From contig NZ_LT629785.1 in the NCBI RefSeq assembly GCF_900105995.1, positions 2,356,001 through 2,420,000 on the forward strand: a stretch of DNA of 64,000 bases, given 5' to 3'. A program made the translations under genes and the position numbers. Every line of letters begins with the position of its first letter. Position 1 is the first letter of the stretch. Of this stretch, positions 51,216-60,482 are shown piece by piece. The notes below the pieces were generated by a model. It had not been told where the DNA came from. It ran no database searches and saw only the letters and a list, made by a program, of their open reading frames with translations. Source of the DNA: Pseudomonas pohangensis. Lineage in GTDB: Bacteria; Pseudomonadota; Gammaproteobacteria; Pseudomonadales; Pseudomonadaceae.

Positions 51216-52505
51216 ATGCGCATTAATCCACTTTCCCGCGCCGTGACTCTGGCAGTCCTTGGTTGTGGCTTGAGCATGCCGATGCTGGCTCACGCCGAGT
51301 TCATCAAGGACAGCAAGGGCACCATCGAGCTGCGTAACTTCTACATGAACCGCGATTACCGCCAGGACGCACCGCAAGTCCCGATCAAGGGCAAGCCGGG
51401 CGATACCAAAGCCTACTCCGCCGAGTGGGCACAAGGCTTCCTGGTGCGCCTGGAATCCGGCTTTACTGAAGGGCCGGTCGGCTTCGGCGTAGACGGGCTT
51501 GGCCTGGTCGGCGTTCGCCTGGATTCGGGCCGCGGTCGTAGCGGAACCGGCCTGTTGCCATCGAGCAATGAAACCGGCGAAGCACCGAGTGAATACGCCT
51601 CTCTCGGCGCCACCGGCAAGATGCGCATTTCCAAGAGCGTGCTCAAGGGCGGCACCCTGCAGCTGAAAAACCCCGCAGTTGGTTCCAATGACTCGCGCCT
51701 GCTGCCACAGACCTTCCTCGGTACCCACGGCAACATGCTGGAAATCGAAGGTCTCGATTTCAATGCCGGCCAGCTGGAAAAGGTCAAGCAGCGTGACTCC
51801 ACCGACAACCAGGACCTGACCCTGAATGGCAAGCCGCTGGAATCCAGCGACCACTTCCAGTTCGCCGGTGGTACCTATGCACTGACCAAGGAACTCAGTC
51901 TGGCTTACTACTACAGCAAGCTGGAAGACATCTACAGCCAGAACTTCGGCGGCATCATCTATACCCTGCCACTGGCTGACGGCCAGTTCATCAAGGCCGA
52001 CCTGCGTTATGCCAAAAGTGATGATACCGGCGACAACAAAGCCGGCTCGCTGGACAACAAGTCTGCCAACGGCATGCTCAGCTATGGCATCGGCGCCCAC
52101 ACGTTCAGCGCTGCTTACCAGCAGATGAACGGCGACAACGCCTTCGCCTACATCGGCGGAACCGACCCGTACCTGGTCAACTATGTACAGATTGGTGACT
52201 TCGCCGGCATCGACGAAAAATCATGGCAGGCACGTTACGACCTGAACTTTGCCAGCTACGGCATCCCCGGCCTGAGCCTGATGACCCGCTACGTCAACGG
52301 TGACAACATCGACCGCGGTTCCAATGTCAGTGAAGGTGAGGAATGGGAACGCGACACCGACATCGCCTACGCCTTCCAGGACGAAGCACTCAAAGGTCTG
52401 GCAGTGAAATGGCGTAACGCCACCTACCGCTCCAACCTGAACAAGGGCACCAAGGATCTCGACGAGAACCGTCTGATCATCAGCTACACCACCGCACTCT
52501 GGTAG
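51216..52505 (+). CDS. OprD-family outer-membrane porin
   Basis: The 429-residue porin has a signal peptide (MRINPLSRAVTLAVLGCGLS to HAE), an OprD-type start FIKDSKGTIELRNFYMNRDY and many alternating beta-strands with aromatic ends (AWAQGFLVRLESGFTEG-like), ending in TTALW. OprD porins import amino acids or carboxylates through the outer membrane. GAGGAG precedes the ATG. The adjacent DASS permease suggests a shared dicarboxylate-type substrate; which one is unknown. Confidence 0.92.
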   Translation: MRINPLSRAVTLAVLGCGLSMPMLAHAEFIKDSKGTIELRNFYMNRDYRQDAPQVPIKGKPGDTKAYSAEWAQGFLVRLESGFTEGPVGFGVDGLGLVGVRLDSGRGRSGTGLLPSSNETGEAPSEYASLGATGKMRISKSVLKGGTLQLKNPAVGSNDSRLLPQTFLGTHGNMLEIEGLDFNAGQLEKVKQRDSTDNQDLTLNGKPLESSDHFQFAGGTYALTKELSLAYYYSKLEDIYSQNFGGIIYTLPLADGQFIKADLRYAKSDDTGDNKAGSLDNKSANGMLSYGIGAHTFSAAYQQMNGDNAFAYIGGTDPYLVNYVQIGDFAGIDEKSWQARYDLNFASYGIPGLSLMTRYVNGDNIDRGSNVSEGEEWERDTDIAYAFQDEALKGLAVKWRNATYRSNLNKGTKDLDENRLIISYTTALW

Positions 52506-52534
52506 TAGCGGCAGATAGGCTACAGTGAGACCGA

Positions 52535-52567
52535 GGGTAGATTGTCGAAAGACAATCTACCCTTTTT
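52535..52567 (+). terminator. Rho-independent terminator after porin
   Basis: A perfect 12-bp stem GGGTAGATTGTC / GACAATCTACCC with a GAAA tetraloop, followed by TTTTTG. It separates the porin from the permease transcript. Confidence 0.95.
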
Positions 52568-52636
52568 GTTTGTGGCAGCTGTCAGGCAGCAAACATTGGC
52601 CAGCAGCCCTGACACTCACTGCGGGGTAACCACAGG

Positions 52637-54088
52637 ATGAACCTCAGACTTAAAATCCTGACGCCAATCATGGTTGCACTGGGGCTGGCCCTGCTGCCCA
52701 CACCGGAAAATCTTGCGCCACACGCCTGGTATTTCTTCGCTATTTTTGCCGGCGTCATCGTTGGCTTGATGCTTGAACCACTGCCTGGCGGCGCCATCGG
52801 CATGATTGGCGTGACACTGGTTTCACTGCTGGCGCCCTGGGTGCTATTCGCTCCGCAAGAACTGCAGAACCCCGATTTCAAGCCGGTAAATGCCGGAATC
52901 AACTGGGCCGTATCAGGATTTTCCAATACCACGGTATGGTTGATTTTCAGCGCCTTCATGTTCGCCCTGGGCTATGAAAAGACCGGCCTGGGCCGCCGTA
53001 TAGCACTGCTGCTGGTAAACCGGATGGGCCGCCGGACATTGACACTCGGCTATGCAATCGCTCTGGCGGACACCCTCCTCGCCCCCTTCACGCCCTCCAA
53101 TACCGCCCGCAGCGGCGGCACCATCTACCCGGTGATTCGCAACCTGCCAACCCTGTACGGCTCGCTGCCCAACGACCCCTCGGCACGCAAGATTGGCTCC
53201 TACATCATGTGGGTAGCCATCGCCACCACCTGCGTAACCAGTTCGATGTTTCTCACGGCACTGGCGCCCAACCTGCTGGCGCTGGAGCTGGTCAGGAAAA
53301 CCTCGAGTATCTCGATCAGCTGGATGGACTGGTTCGAAGCATTCGCCCCGGTTGGCATTGTGTTGCTGATCCTGATTCCGCTGATCACCTACTGGATCTA
53401 TCCACCGGAAATCAGGAACGGCGACGAGGTACCCAAATGGGCAGCCCGGGAGCTGAGCGAAATGGGGCAGTTGTCTGGCAACGAGCTGATCCTGGCAGTA
53501 CTGGTAGCACTGGCACTCGGGCTCTGGATTTTCGCCGGCAGCTATATCAACGCAACCACTACCGGACTTCTGGTGATCTCGCTGATGCTGCTAAGCGGGG
53601 TCTTCAGCTGGGATGACATGATGAAGCACGCCTCGGCCTGGAACACTCTGGCCTGGTTTGCCACGCTGGTCGCTCTGGCCGAGGGTCTGAACAGGGTGGG
53701 CTTCGTCAAGTGGTTCGCTGACCAGGTTGCGGTGCACATGCAGGGCTTCGCGCCGTTCACGGCAATGGTCTTGCTGGTAATGATTTTCTACGTAACGCAT
53801 TACCTGTTTGCCAGCGTCACCGCACACGTTACTGCCCTGCTGCCCGTGATGCTGGCAGTGGGCGCCAACATACCGGGCATCGACATGCAGCTGTTCGCGT
53901 TGATGCTGTGCCTGACACTGGGAATCATGGGGATTCTGACACCTTATGCAACCGGACCGAGCCCGGTCTATTTCGGTTCCGGCTACCTGCCCAGCAAGGA
54001 TTACTGGCGACTGGGCGCCATCTTCGGCATTGTGTTCATAATCGTCCTGCTGGTCGTCGGGCTACCCTGGCTGGCATTGATCCGCTGA
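52637..54088 (+). CDS. DASS/SLC13-family anion (carboxylate) permease
   Basis: A 483-residue protein with about 12 membrane helices and the paired Ser-Asn-Thr motifs of DASS transporters: TPSNTARSGGTIYPV and, in the second half, TPYATGPSPVYFGSGYLP. Such CitT/SLC13 proteins move dicarboxylates or tricarboxylates by Na+ symport or exchange. It lies 131 bp downstream of the OprD porin, suggesting an outer/inner membrane pair for the same substrate, though a terminator stands between them. Confidence 0.9.
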   Translation: MNLRLKILTPIMVALGLALLPTPENLAPHAWYFFAIFAGVIVGLMLEPLPGGAIGMIGVTLVSLLAPWVLFAPQELQNPDFKPVNAGINWAVSGFSNTTVWLIFSAFMFALGYEKTGLGRRIALLLVNRMGRRTLTLGYAIALADTLLAPFTPSNTARSGGTIYPVIRNLPTLYGSLPNDPSARKIGSYIMWVAIATTCVTSSMFLTALAPNLLALELVRKTSSISISWMDWFEAFAPVGIVLLILIPLITYWIYPPEIRNGDEVPKWAARELSEMGQLSGNELILAVLVALALGLWIFAGSYINATTTGLLVISLMLLSGVFSWDDMMKHASAWNTLAWFATLVALAEGLNRVGFVKWFADQVAVHMQGFAPFTAMVLLVMIFYVTHYLFASVTAHVTALLPVMLAVGANIPGIDMQLFALMLCLTLGIMGILTPYATGPSPVYFGSGYLPSKDYWRLGAIFGIVFIIVLLVVGLPWLALIR

Positions 54089-54206
54089 GGCTGCCAAGTG
54101 ACGGCAGGTCAAGATGACCCTGACTTTTCCGCCGCACTGCCGCAACCTGTTGCCGTCTGGATCTTTTCAGCCTTCCTGATTTCTCGCCATTGCCAAGGTA
54201 ACAGTC

Positions 54207-56027
54207 ATGGAACATGCCCCTGCCTGGCTGATCAACAGCTTTATCTATCTGAGCGCTGCGGTGATTGCCGTGCCCCTGAGCCAGGCCCTGGGGCTGGGAT
54301 CGATCATCGGCTACCTGGTCGCCGGGATTGCCATTGGCCCGTGGGGCCTGGGGCTGGTCAGCAATGTCACCGATATCCTGCACTTTGCCGAGTTCGGTGT
54401 GGTGCTGATGCTGTTTCTGGTTGGTCTGGAGCTTGAACCCAAACGTTTGTGGAACCTGCGCCGACCGATCTTCGGCTGGGGTTCAGCCCAGGTCATCGGC
54501 TGCGCAGCAGTGCTGTTTGGCGCAGGGCTGGCGTTTGGCTATGACTGGCGGATCGCATTGGTGGCTGGCCTTGGCCTGTCGCTGTCGAGTACCGCGATCG
54601 CCTTGCAAGTTCTCGCCGAGCGCAACCTGTTACCGACCAGTAGCGGTCAGGCCGGCTTCTCCATCCTGCTGTTTCAGGATGTCGCTGCCATCCCGATTCT
54701 GGCCCTGCTGCCCCTGCTGGCAATCGGCGAGGTGGTCGGCAACACAGCAGCCGGCAACCCCTGGCTGGAAACACTGAAGATCATCGGCGTGATTGCCGGC
54801 ATTGTGCTGGGTGGCCGTCTGGCGGTGCGCCCGCTGTTTCGCTGGATCGCTCGCAGCAAGACACCGGAAATCTTTACCGCCACTTCGCTGCTGCTGGTGG
54901 TCGGAATTGCCAGCCTGATGCTGCTGGTTGGTCTGTCCATGGCTTTGGGCGCTTTTCTGGCCGGCGTGCTGCTGGCAGAAAGCGAGTACCGGCGCGAACT
55001 GGAAACCAATATCGAGCCGTTCAAGGGACTGCTGCTCGGGCTGTTCTTCATCGCCGTGGGCATGAGTGTGGACTTTGCCGTACTGGCGCAGTTCCCGCTG
55101 CAGATGCTCGGCATTGTACTGGGGCTGTTGCTGCTCAAGGGGCTGGTGATCTACCTGCTGGCGCGGCAGTTGCAGGTGCCATTTCAGGAACGCCCGGTGC
55201 TCACCCTGTTGCTGGCCCAGGGTGGCGAGTTTGCCTTTGTGGTGTTCCAGGCGGCGCTGGGCGCACAGGTGCTCGACGCGCAGACGGCTTCGCTGCTGAT
55301 CGGCGCAGTGGCCTTGTCGATGCTGGTTAGTCCCTTGCTGCTGGCGGCCATGGACCGCTGGCTGTTACCGCGCTATGCCGATTGCGGCGTAGCTCCCATG
55401 GCGGAAATTTCCGAGGCCCAGAATGCGCCGGTGCTGATTGCCGGCTTCGGCCGCTTTGGCCAGATTATTGCCCGCGTACTGGATGCCAGCGGCCAGAGTG
55501 CCACCGTACTGGACCACAATGCCGAGATGATCGAGGCCGCCCGCCGCTTTGGCTACAAAGTGTTCTACGGCGATGCCTCGCGGCTGGATCTGTTGCGCAC
55601 TGCCGGTGCCGGCCAGGCGCGCATTCTGGTCATAGCCGTGGACAAGCCCGAGCAGTCACTGGCAATCGCGGCACTGGCCGGCGAACACTTCCCCCAGGCC
55701 ACCATTGTCGCGCGCGCCTTCGACGCGCCGCACTGGCACAAAATGCGCGACCTGGGTGTGCAACTGGTCGAGCGTGAACTGTTCGAGGCCAGCCTGCTGA
55801 GTGCGCAGAGCGTGCTGGAACTGCTCGGCTATTCAGCGGATGCAGCCGGGCAGACGATCAGCAGGTTCCGCGAATACAACCAGAAAATGCTGGAAACCGT
55901 ACGCCCGTTTCACCAGGACCAGGCCAGGCTGATCTCTGCCGCCAGGGAGTCACGCCGGCAACTGGAAGAACTGTTCGCCGAGCAGCGCAGGCAGGCGCAA
56001 CAGCACCCGGCGGATCAGCCCGAGTGA
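54207..56027 (+). CDS. KefC-like CPA2 potassium/proton antiporter
   Basis: 606 residues: an exchanger domain (LGSIIGYLVAGIAIGPWGLG, LSSTAIALQVLAERN, LSMALGAFLAGVLLAESEYR), a TrkA-N/KTN domain at about 409-530 (LIAGFGRFGQIIARVLDASG, FYGDASRLDLLRTAGA) and a C-terminal coiled coil (SRRQLEELFAEQRRQAQQ). It fits KefB/KefC-type glutathione-gated K+ efflux, used against electrophiles. No kefF/kefG ancillary quinone reductase gene is adjacent, so gating may differ. Confidence 0.9.
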   Translation: MEHAPAWLINSFIYLSAAVIAVPLSQALGLGSIIGYLVAGIAIGPWGLGLVSNVTDILHFAEFGVVLMLFLVGLELEPKRLWNLRRPIFGWGSAQVIGCAAVLFGAGLAFGYDWRIALVAGLGLSLSSTAIALQVLAERNLLPTSSGQAGFSILLFQDVAAIPILALLPLLAIGEVVGNTAAGNPWLETLKIIGVIAGIVLGGRLAVRPLFRWIARSKTPEIFTATSLLLVVGIASLMLLVGLSMALGAFLAGVLLAESEYRRELETNIEPFKGLLLGLFFIAVGMSVDFAVLAQFPLQMLGIVLGLLLLKGLVIYLLARQLQVPFQERPVLTLLLAQGGEFAFVVFQAALGAQVLDAQTASLLIGAVALSMLVSPLLLAAMDRWLLPRYADCGVAPMAEISEAQNAPVLIAGFGRFGQIIARVLDASGQSATVLDHNAEMIEAARRFGYKVFYGDASRLDLLRTAGAGQARILVIAVDKPEQSLAIAALAGEHFPQATIVARAFDAPHWHKMRDLGVQLVERELFEASLLSAQSVLELLGYSADAAGQTISRFREYNQKMLETVRPFHQDQARLISAARESRRQLEELFAEQRRQAQQHPADQPE

Positions 56028-56042
56028 TTACACAGCCCATAA

Positions 56043-56069
56043 AAAAACCCGCTGCCTGAGCGGGTTTTT
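56043..56069. terminator. Bidirectional terminator after kefC-like gene
   Basis: AAAAACCCGCT / AGCGGGTTTTT (11-bp perfect arms, loop GCCTG) lies between convergent genes, with A- and T-tracts suiting both strands. Confidence 0.93.
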
Positions 56070-56085
56070 CATGTTTCCAGCAATC

Positions 56086-56550
56086 TTAGTGGGCGACGCG
56101 ACTGGTGCCGTTCACCGTCATGATGCGCACGCGTTCGCCGACGCGGAACACTTCATTGGGCTCGACCTGCTGAACATACGCGCGCAAGGTGCCATCGTCT
56201 TCGCGCACGGTGATTTCCACACCCTGGGTACGCGTCAGGCCTTCTTCAGCCGCAGCACCGATCAGGCCACCGGCAAGGGCACCGATAACCGCCAGCACAT
56301 AACTGCCCTTGCCACCGCCCATGGTACTGCCGCCGATTCCGCCTACGGCAGCACCAGCACCAGCGCCGATAGGCGTCTTGGTACCTTCGATCTGCACCGG
56401 ACGCAGATACTCGATGGTACCCAGCCGGACATTCTGTACCGTGCGCGCCTCATCACGGGAATAGCTGTCACCCGACAGATTGGACGCACAGCCACCGAGC
56501 AGCAGGGCCATGGCAGTGAATCCGGCAACCAGCAAAACAGGCTTACGCAT
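56086..56550 (-). CDS. Glycine-zipper outer-membrane lipoprotein (SlyB/Pcp-like)
   Basis: The 154-residue lipoprotein starts at the ATG at 56550 (GGAGA upstream): signal MRKPVLLVAGFTAMALLLGGC with a lipobox (LLGGC) at Cys21. The central glycine zipper (IGAGAGAAVGGIGGSTMGGG, then VIGALAGGLIGAAAEEG) is the SlyB/17-kDa antigen family signature, followed by a beta domain (VEITVREDDGTLRAYVQ). An outer-membrane, envelope-stress-type protein. Convergent with the kefC-like gene. Confidence 0.9.
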   Translation of the reverse strand: MRKPVLLVAGFTAMALLLGGCASNLSGDSYSRDEARTVQNVRLGTIEYLRPVQIEGTKTPIGAGAGAAVGGIGGSTMGGGKGSYVLAVIGALAGGLIGAAAEEGLTRTQGVEITVREDDGTLRAYVQQVEPNEVFRVGERVRIMTVNGTSRVAH

Positions 56551-56667
56551 GAGACTCTCTCCGTTTACAAGTAGTCCAATTAGACCGCGCCAAAGGCGAA
56601 CTGTCACCCGCTGACTGAAAATCTTGTGCGACAATTTCCCTCCTCAGTCCAGCCAGCCGGGATATCC

Positions 56668-56904
56668 ATGGATTATTTCATCATTGCCGCACTGACCTTT
56701 GCAGCGATTTATTTCCACTGGTGGCTGTATGTACGTTTCAAGCGCTGGGGCGACCGCGACCTGGCCTTGTCGATGGCCGGCGACGACGCAGACAAAAAAA
56801 ACTACATGCTCGAGCAGCTGGCCCTGGCCCAGGAGCAAAAGCTCAAAGGCGCAGAACTGCAGGCCCGGCTGGAGCGCGCGGCGGCCGACTATCACGCCGA
56901 CTGA
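56668..56904 (+). CDS. Small membrane protein, unknown function
   Basis: A 78-residue protein beginning MDYFIIAALTFAAIYFHWWL, one membrane helix, followed by a charged helical tail (EQLALAQEQKLKGAELQARL) that could form a coiled coil. I choose the ATG at 56668; the frame extends upstream without conserved content. Divergent from the lipoprotein gene and convergent with pdxH (5 bp between stops). Conserved in pseudomonads in my recollection; no function assigned. Confidence 0.75.
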   Translation: MDYFIIAALTFAAIYFHWWLYVRFKRWGDRDLALSMAGDDADKKNYMLEQLALAQEQKLKGAELQARLERAAADYHAD

Positions 56905-56909
56905 GCCTG

Positions 56910-57557
56910 TCAGGGCGCCAGCCGCTCACGCAACCAACCGGCCGGCTCCAGTCGGTAATTGAGGCGATCATGCAACCGGCTTGGCCGACCCTGCCAGAAC
57001 TCGATGCGCTGCGGTAGCAGGCGATAGCCGCCCCAGTGCTCGGGACAATGCGGTGCCTTGTCCAGGAAGCGCAGCTCGGCACTGGCCAGTAGCGCTTCCA
57101 GCTCGGCCCGATCACGCAGCACCCGGCTCTGCGGCGAAGCCCAGGCACCAAGACGACTGCCCAGCGGGCGCACCTGAAAATAGGCATCGGACTCTTCCCG
57201 CGTAACCCGTTCCACCCGCCCTTCGATGCGTACCTGACGCTCCAGACTTGGCCAGAAGAAGGTCATCGCCGCCAGAGGACAAGCCGCGAGTTCCTCGCCC
57301 TTGGCGCTTTCATAATTGGTGAAGAAGGTAAAGCCGCGTTCATCCAGCGCCTTGAGCAACAGCACGCGACAATGCGGATACCCCTGCCGGTCTACCGTTG
57401 CCAGCATCATCGCGTTAGGCTCCACCGGTGGCTGCTCGGTATTGCGTGCATCTTCAAACCATTGCCGGAAAAGGCTCAATGGCTCGTCCGGCGCTTGCTT
57501 TTCAGCCAGGCCCTCACGGGTATAATCACGGCGCATGTCGGCAAGTGACTGGGTCAT
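56910..57557 (-). CDS. pdxH: Pyridoxamine/pyridoxine 5'-phosphate oxidase
   Basis: The 215-residue FMN enzyme oxidises PNP/PMP to the coenzyme PLP. Landmarks: DMRRDYTREGL near the N-terminus, ANAMMLATVDRQGYPHCRVL-like FMN-binding strand, GFTFFTNYESAKGEEL, FFWPSLERQVRIEGRVER, and the C-terminal EFWQGRPSRLHDRL with RLEPAGW. Monocistronic on this strand. Confidence 0.97.
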   Translation of the reverse strand: MTQSLADMRRDYTREGLAEKQAPDEPLSLFRQWFEDARNTEQPPVEPNAMMLATVDRQGYPHCRVLLLKALDERGFTFFTNYESAKGEELAACPLAAMTFFWPSLERQVRIEGRVERVTREESDAYFQVRPLGSRLGAWASPQSRVLRDRAELEALLASAELRFLDKAPHCPEHWGGYRLLPQRIEFWQGRPSRLHDRLNYRLEPAGWLRERLAP

Positions 57558-57742
57558 GGTATTTCTCCTGCAACCTAAAGCCTTAGCTTAATCATTCGAC
57601 TGCTTGCGTGCTTGATCTGTAACAAGTTACAAAAACGCCAAGACAATGGCGTCAAATGTGCACCATGTCACGCCCATTACCTTGTTATAGTGCGCAAATA
57701 GATCAACTCTGAAGTCAGATTGAAACCAGACCGGATAATTAA

Positions 57743-59077
57743 TTGGAATCAACAGGCATCGACTCCCTTACAGGCCTGCTCGATCGGCATGGCTGCCTAC
57801 GCACGGCAAAGCGGCTCACGGCGAATGCCAAACGCAGCCGCCGGCCACTGATTGCGCTCTGGCTGAACATCGACCGTTTTCGTCTGATTAATGGTTCGCT
57901 GGGCATGGTCGGTGGTGACAACGTGATTGCCAAACTGGCCGGGCGCATGCAGGAGCGCCTGCAGCACCGCGCCCATCTGGCCCGCATGGGCAGCGACGAC
58001 TTCCTGCTACTGGCCAGTGGCTATGCCGCCGGTGAAGCCACACTGATGGCCGCCGAAGTGATGGCACTGATCAAACAGCCTTTGAAGATCGGCGCAGTCA
58101 CCCTGCATCCGACCTGTTCGATTGGCATGGCAAGCCTGGAGTACGCCGAAGAAACCGGTGCCTTTCTGCACCGTGCCGAACTGGCCATGTTCGAGGCCAA
58201 GCAACAGGGCGGCGACCAGATGGTCATCTTTGGCGAGGAGCAGCTGCCAGGCTGGCTGGGAGTCAAGCTGGCCAGAGAGGAACTCGAGATAGAGCACAAG
58301 CTGCACGCAGCACTTGATTCGGGCGGACTGTATCTGCAATTTCAGCCGGTACTGCGTCTGGATGGCTCTGTCGAATCCGTTGAAGCGCTGATGCGTTGCG
58401 AAATCAACGGCGAACTGGTTGCACCGAATACCTTCATCCCGGTCGCCGAAAAGAGCGGCCTGATTGTCCGGCTCGGCGAATGGTGCCTGCTCAAGGCAGC
58501 CATACAGGCCAAGCACCTCTCGGAAGCAGGCATCAACACCAAAATCGCGGTGAACGTTTCACGGGCGCAACTGACCGCACCCAAGTTCTCCAAAGCGCTT
58601 TACACCGCACTGGTGGTCAGCGGTGTAGCGCCCGAACTGATCGAGCTGGAGATCACCGAGTCGCTGTTCATGGACGTCTCCGAGCTGGTGCAAAACCACC
58701 TGCGCGACGCCATCGAAATGGGCGTCAGTTTATCGATCGATGACTTCGGCACCGGCTATTCCTGCCTTGCCACCCTGAAGGACATCCCGGCCAGCAAGCT
58801 GAAGATCGACCGTGCCTTCATTGCGCCACTGCCCGCTGACCAGCGGGTATTTTCCATGGTCAAGGCCATCACCCAGCTGGGCCACGAACTGGGCATGACC
58901 GTGGTTGCCGAGGGCGTGGAAAACAATGCCCAGCTTGATTACCTGCTCGAGGCAGGCGTCGATGCCGTGCAGGGCTATCTGCACACGCGGCCGATGCACG
59001 AGAAGGAATTGCTCGACTGGCTGCTGGAGCAGAAGAAGATGGACTGGTCGGCCGACTACCACAGCAAAAGAAGATAA
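57743..59077 (+). CDS. GGDEF-EAL protein, probable c-di-GMP phosphodiesterase
   Basis: A 444-residue cytoplasmic protein with no sensor domain: a GGDEF module (DSLTGLLDRHG ...) in which the signature is GSDDF (83-87), so cyclase activity is probably lost, then an intact-looking EAL module: EAL at 214-216, VNVSRAQL, ELEITESLFM, DDFGTG (Asp333-Asp334), KLKIDRAF, VVAEGVEN and DAVQGYLHTRP. It should hydrolyse c-di-GMP. The in-frame stop TAA lies immediately before a TTG at 57743, so the start is TTG or a later codon; GGAT lies upstream. Confidence 0.86.
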   Translation: MESTGIDSLTGLLDRHGCLRTAKRLTANAKRSRRPLIALWLNIDRFRLINGSLGMVGGDNVIAKLAGRMQERLQHRAHLARMGSDDFLLLASGYAAGEATLMAAEVMALIKQPLKIGAVTLHPTCSIGMASLEYAEETGAFLHRAELAMFEAKQQGGDQMVIFGEEQLPGWLGVKLAREELEIEHKLHAALDSGGLYLQFQPVLRLDGSVESVEALMRCEINGELVAPNTFIPVAEKSGLIVRLGEWCLLKAAIQAKHLSEAGINTKIAVNVSRAQLTAPKFSKALYTALVVSGVAPELIELEITESLFMDVSELVQNHLRDAIEMGVSLSIDDFGTGYSCLATLKDIPASKLKIDRAFIAPLPADQRVFSMVKAITQLGHELGMTVVAEGVENNAQLDYLLEAGVDAVQGYLHTRPMHEKELLDWLLEQKKMDWSADYHSKRR

Positions 59078-59269
59078 CTCCCGCTTTGCCGGCGCCAAAT
59101 CGCCAACCCTGAACCCCTCAGCCTGACAGCTGGCGCCCCCTGCGGTCAGTCTGTGCCTTCAAGCTGGTCTGCCACAGATTCAGGGACAAGGCGCAATCAC
59201 CCGACAGCACACCACTATGGCGAGGCCTGATGCGCCGAAACTGCCAGGCCGAATGCAGCAGGCTGGCTA

Positions 59270-60415
59270 CTACAGGCAGCCCTTGAGCGCACTGGCCAGA
59301 TGCTGCGCACGTGGATCCATCAACACATAGGGGCCGAGACTGTTGGTGACGAAACCAAAACCGACTTCCCGCTCGGGATCAGCAAAACCGACAGAACCCC
59401 CCGCCCCGGGATGCCCGAAGCTTTTCGGACCCATGCCGAAAGTGGCATTGGCCACCTCCGGCTGATCCAGCATGCAGCCGAGGCCGTAGCGGGTAGTGGT
59501 CAGCAGGGTCAGGTCCTCACCCCGGCTATGCTCCCGGGTCAACTCGGCGAGCAAGTCACTTTCCAGCAAGCGCCCATCAAGCAAGCCGCTGTAGAAGCCG
59601 GCCAGGCTGCGGGCATTGCCATGGCCGTTGGCTGCCGGTTGTTGCATACGACGCCACTCCGGCTTGTTCGAACTGGTCAGGATCGACGGTGGATTGGCGA
59701 ACGCCAGGGTGCTCATGGCCGATGGCTGGGTGAAGCTCACCTTGAGCAGCCTTTGCGCAGCTTCATCGCCCAAATTGCCTTTGCCACGGGAGAGGTGGGA
59801 AACCCGTGGGAAATCAGCGTCATCCAGACCTATATGAAAGTCCAGCCCCAGCGGTGCCGCAGTGCGCGCCACGATGACATCGCCCGGCAGCTTGCCGGTA
59901 ACCCGCCGCAGTACCTCGCCAATCAGCCAGCCGTAGGTAATCGGCGCATAGCCGTGCTGTTTGCCAGGCTCCCACCAGGGTGCTTCGGCGGCCAGCGCTT
60001 CGCACATGCCGGCCCAGTCATACAGGGCATCCGGCTCCCGCATTTGGCGCAATGCCGGCAGGCCGGCCTGATGCGAGAGCACTTGGCGCAAGGTGATGCG
60101 CTGCTTGTCGGCCGCGGCAAACTCCGGCCAGTACTCAGCGATCGGAGTATCGAGTGCCAAACGCCCCTCTCCGACCAGTTGCAAGGCAGTTACTGCGGCA
60201 AAGGGTTTGGTGCAGGAAAACAGGTTGAGAATGGTGTCACTGTGCCAGGCCTCCTGCCCTTCCTTGTCCGCCTGCCCGGCCCACAGATCAACCACGGTTT
60301 CATCGCCAATCCGGATGCACAGTGCGGCACCGCGCTGCTGCGGGTCGTCGAACAATCCGGCAAAGGCATCACGCACTGCCTCGAAATGCACATCGAAAAA
60401 TCCCTGTACCTGCAC
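59270..60415 (-). CDS. Serine hydrolase, beta-lactamase/EstB family
   Basis: A 381-residue protein of the class-C-like penicillin-recognising fold. The SxxK motif is Ser67-x-x-Lys70 (NLFSCTKPFAAV), followed by EYWPEFAAADKQRITLRQVL, SHQAGLPAL, the YxN-like region (PITYGWLIGEVL) and HPGAGGSVGFADPE near the end. No signal peptide, so a cytoplasmic esterase (EstB-like) is more likely than a true beta-lactamase. Substrate unknown. Followed on the same strand by nothing closer than the GGDEF-EAL gene region. Confidence 0.87.
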   Translation of the reverse strand: MQVQGFFDVHFEAVRDAFAGLFDDPQQRGAALCIRIGDETVVDLWAGQADKEGQEAWHSDTILNLFSCTKPFAAVTALQLVGEGRLALDTPIAEYWPEFAAADKQRITLRQVLSHQAGLPALRQMREPDALYDWAGMCEALAAEAPWWEPGKQHGYAPITYGWLIGEVLRRVTGKLPGDVIVARTAAPLGLDFHIGLDDADFPRVSHLSRGKGNLGDEAAQRLLKVSFTQPSAMSTLAFANPPSILTSSNKPEWRRMQQPAANGHGNARSLAGFYSGLLDGRLLESDLLAELTREHSRGEDLTLLTTTRYGLGCMLDQPEVANATFGMGPKSFGHPGAGGSVGFADPEREVGFGFVTNSLGPYVLMDPRAQHLASALKGCL

Positions 60416-60482
60416 TGACTTTCTCCCAGGCTATATCGTCATCTGCACCTGTGCCGGCTCGGGGCACAGGTGTGCCAGGCGC

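Noticed and set aside
54207..56027. kefF/kefG-like ancillary subunit next to the KefC-like gene
   Set aside because: Neighbouring genes are a permease and a lipoprotein; no flavodoxin-like reductase is present.
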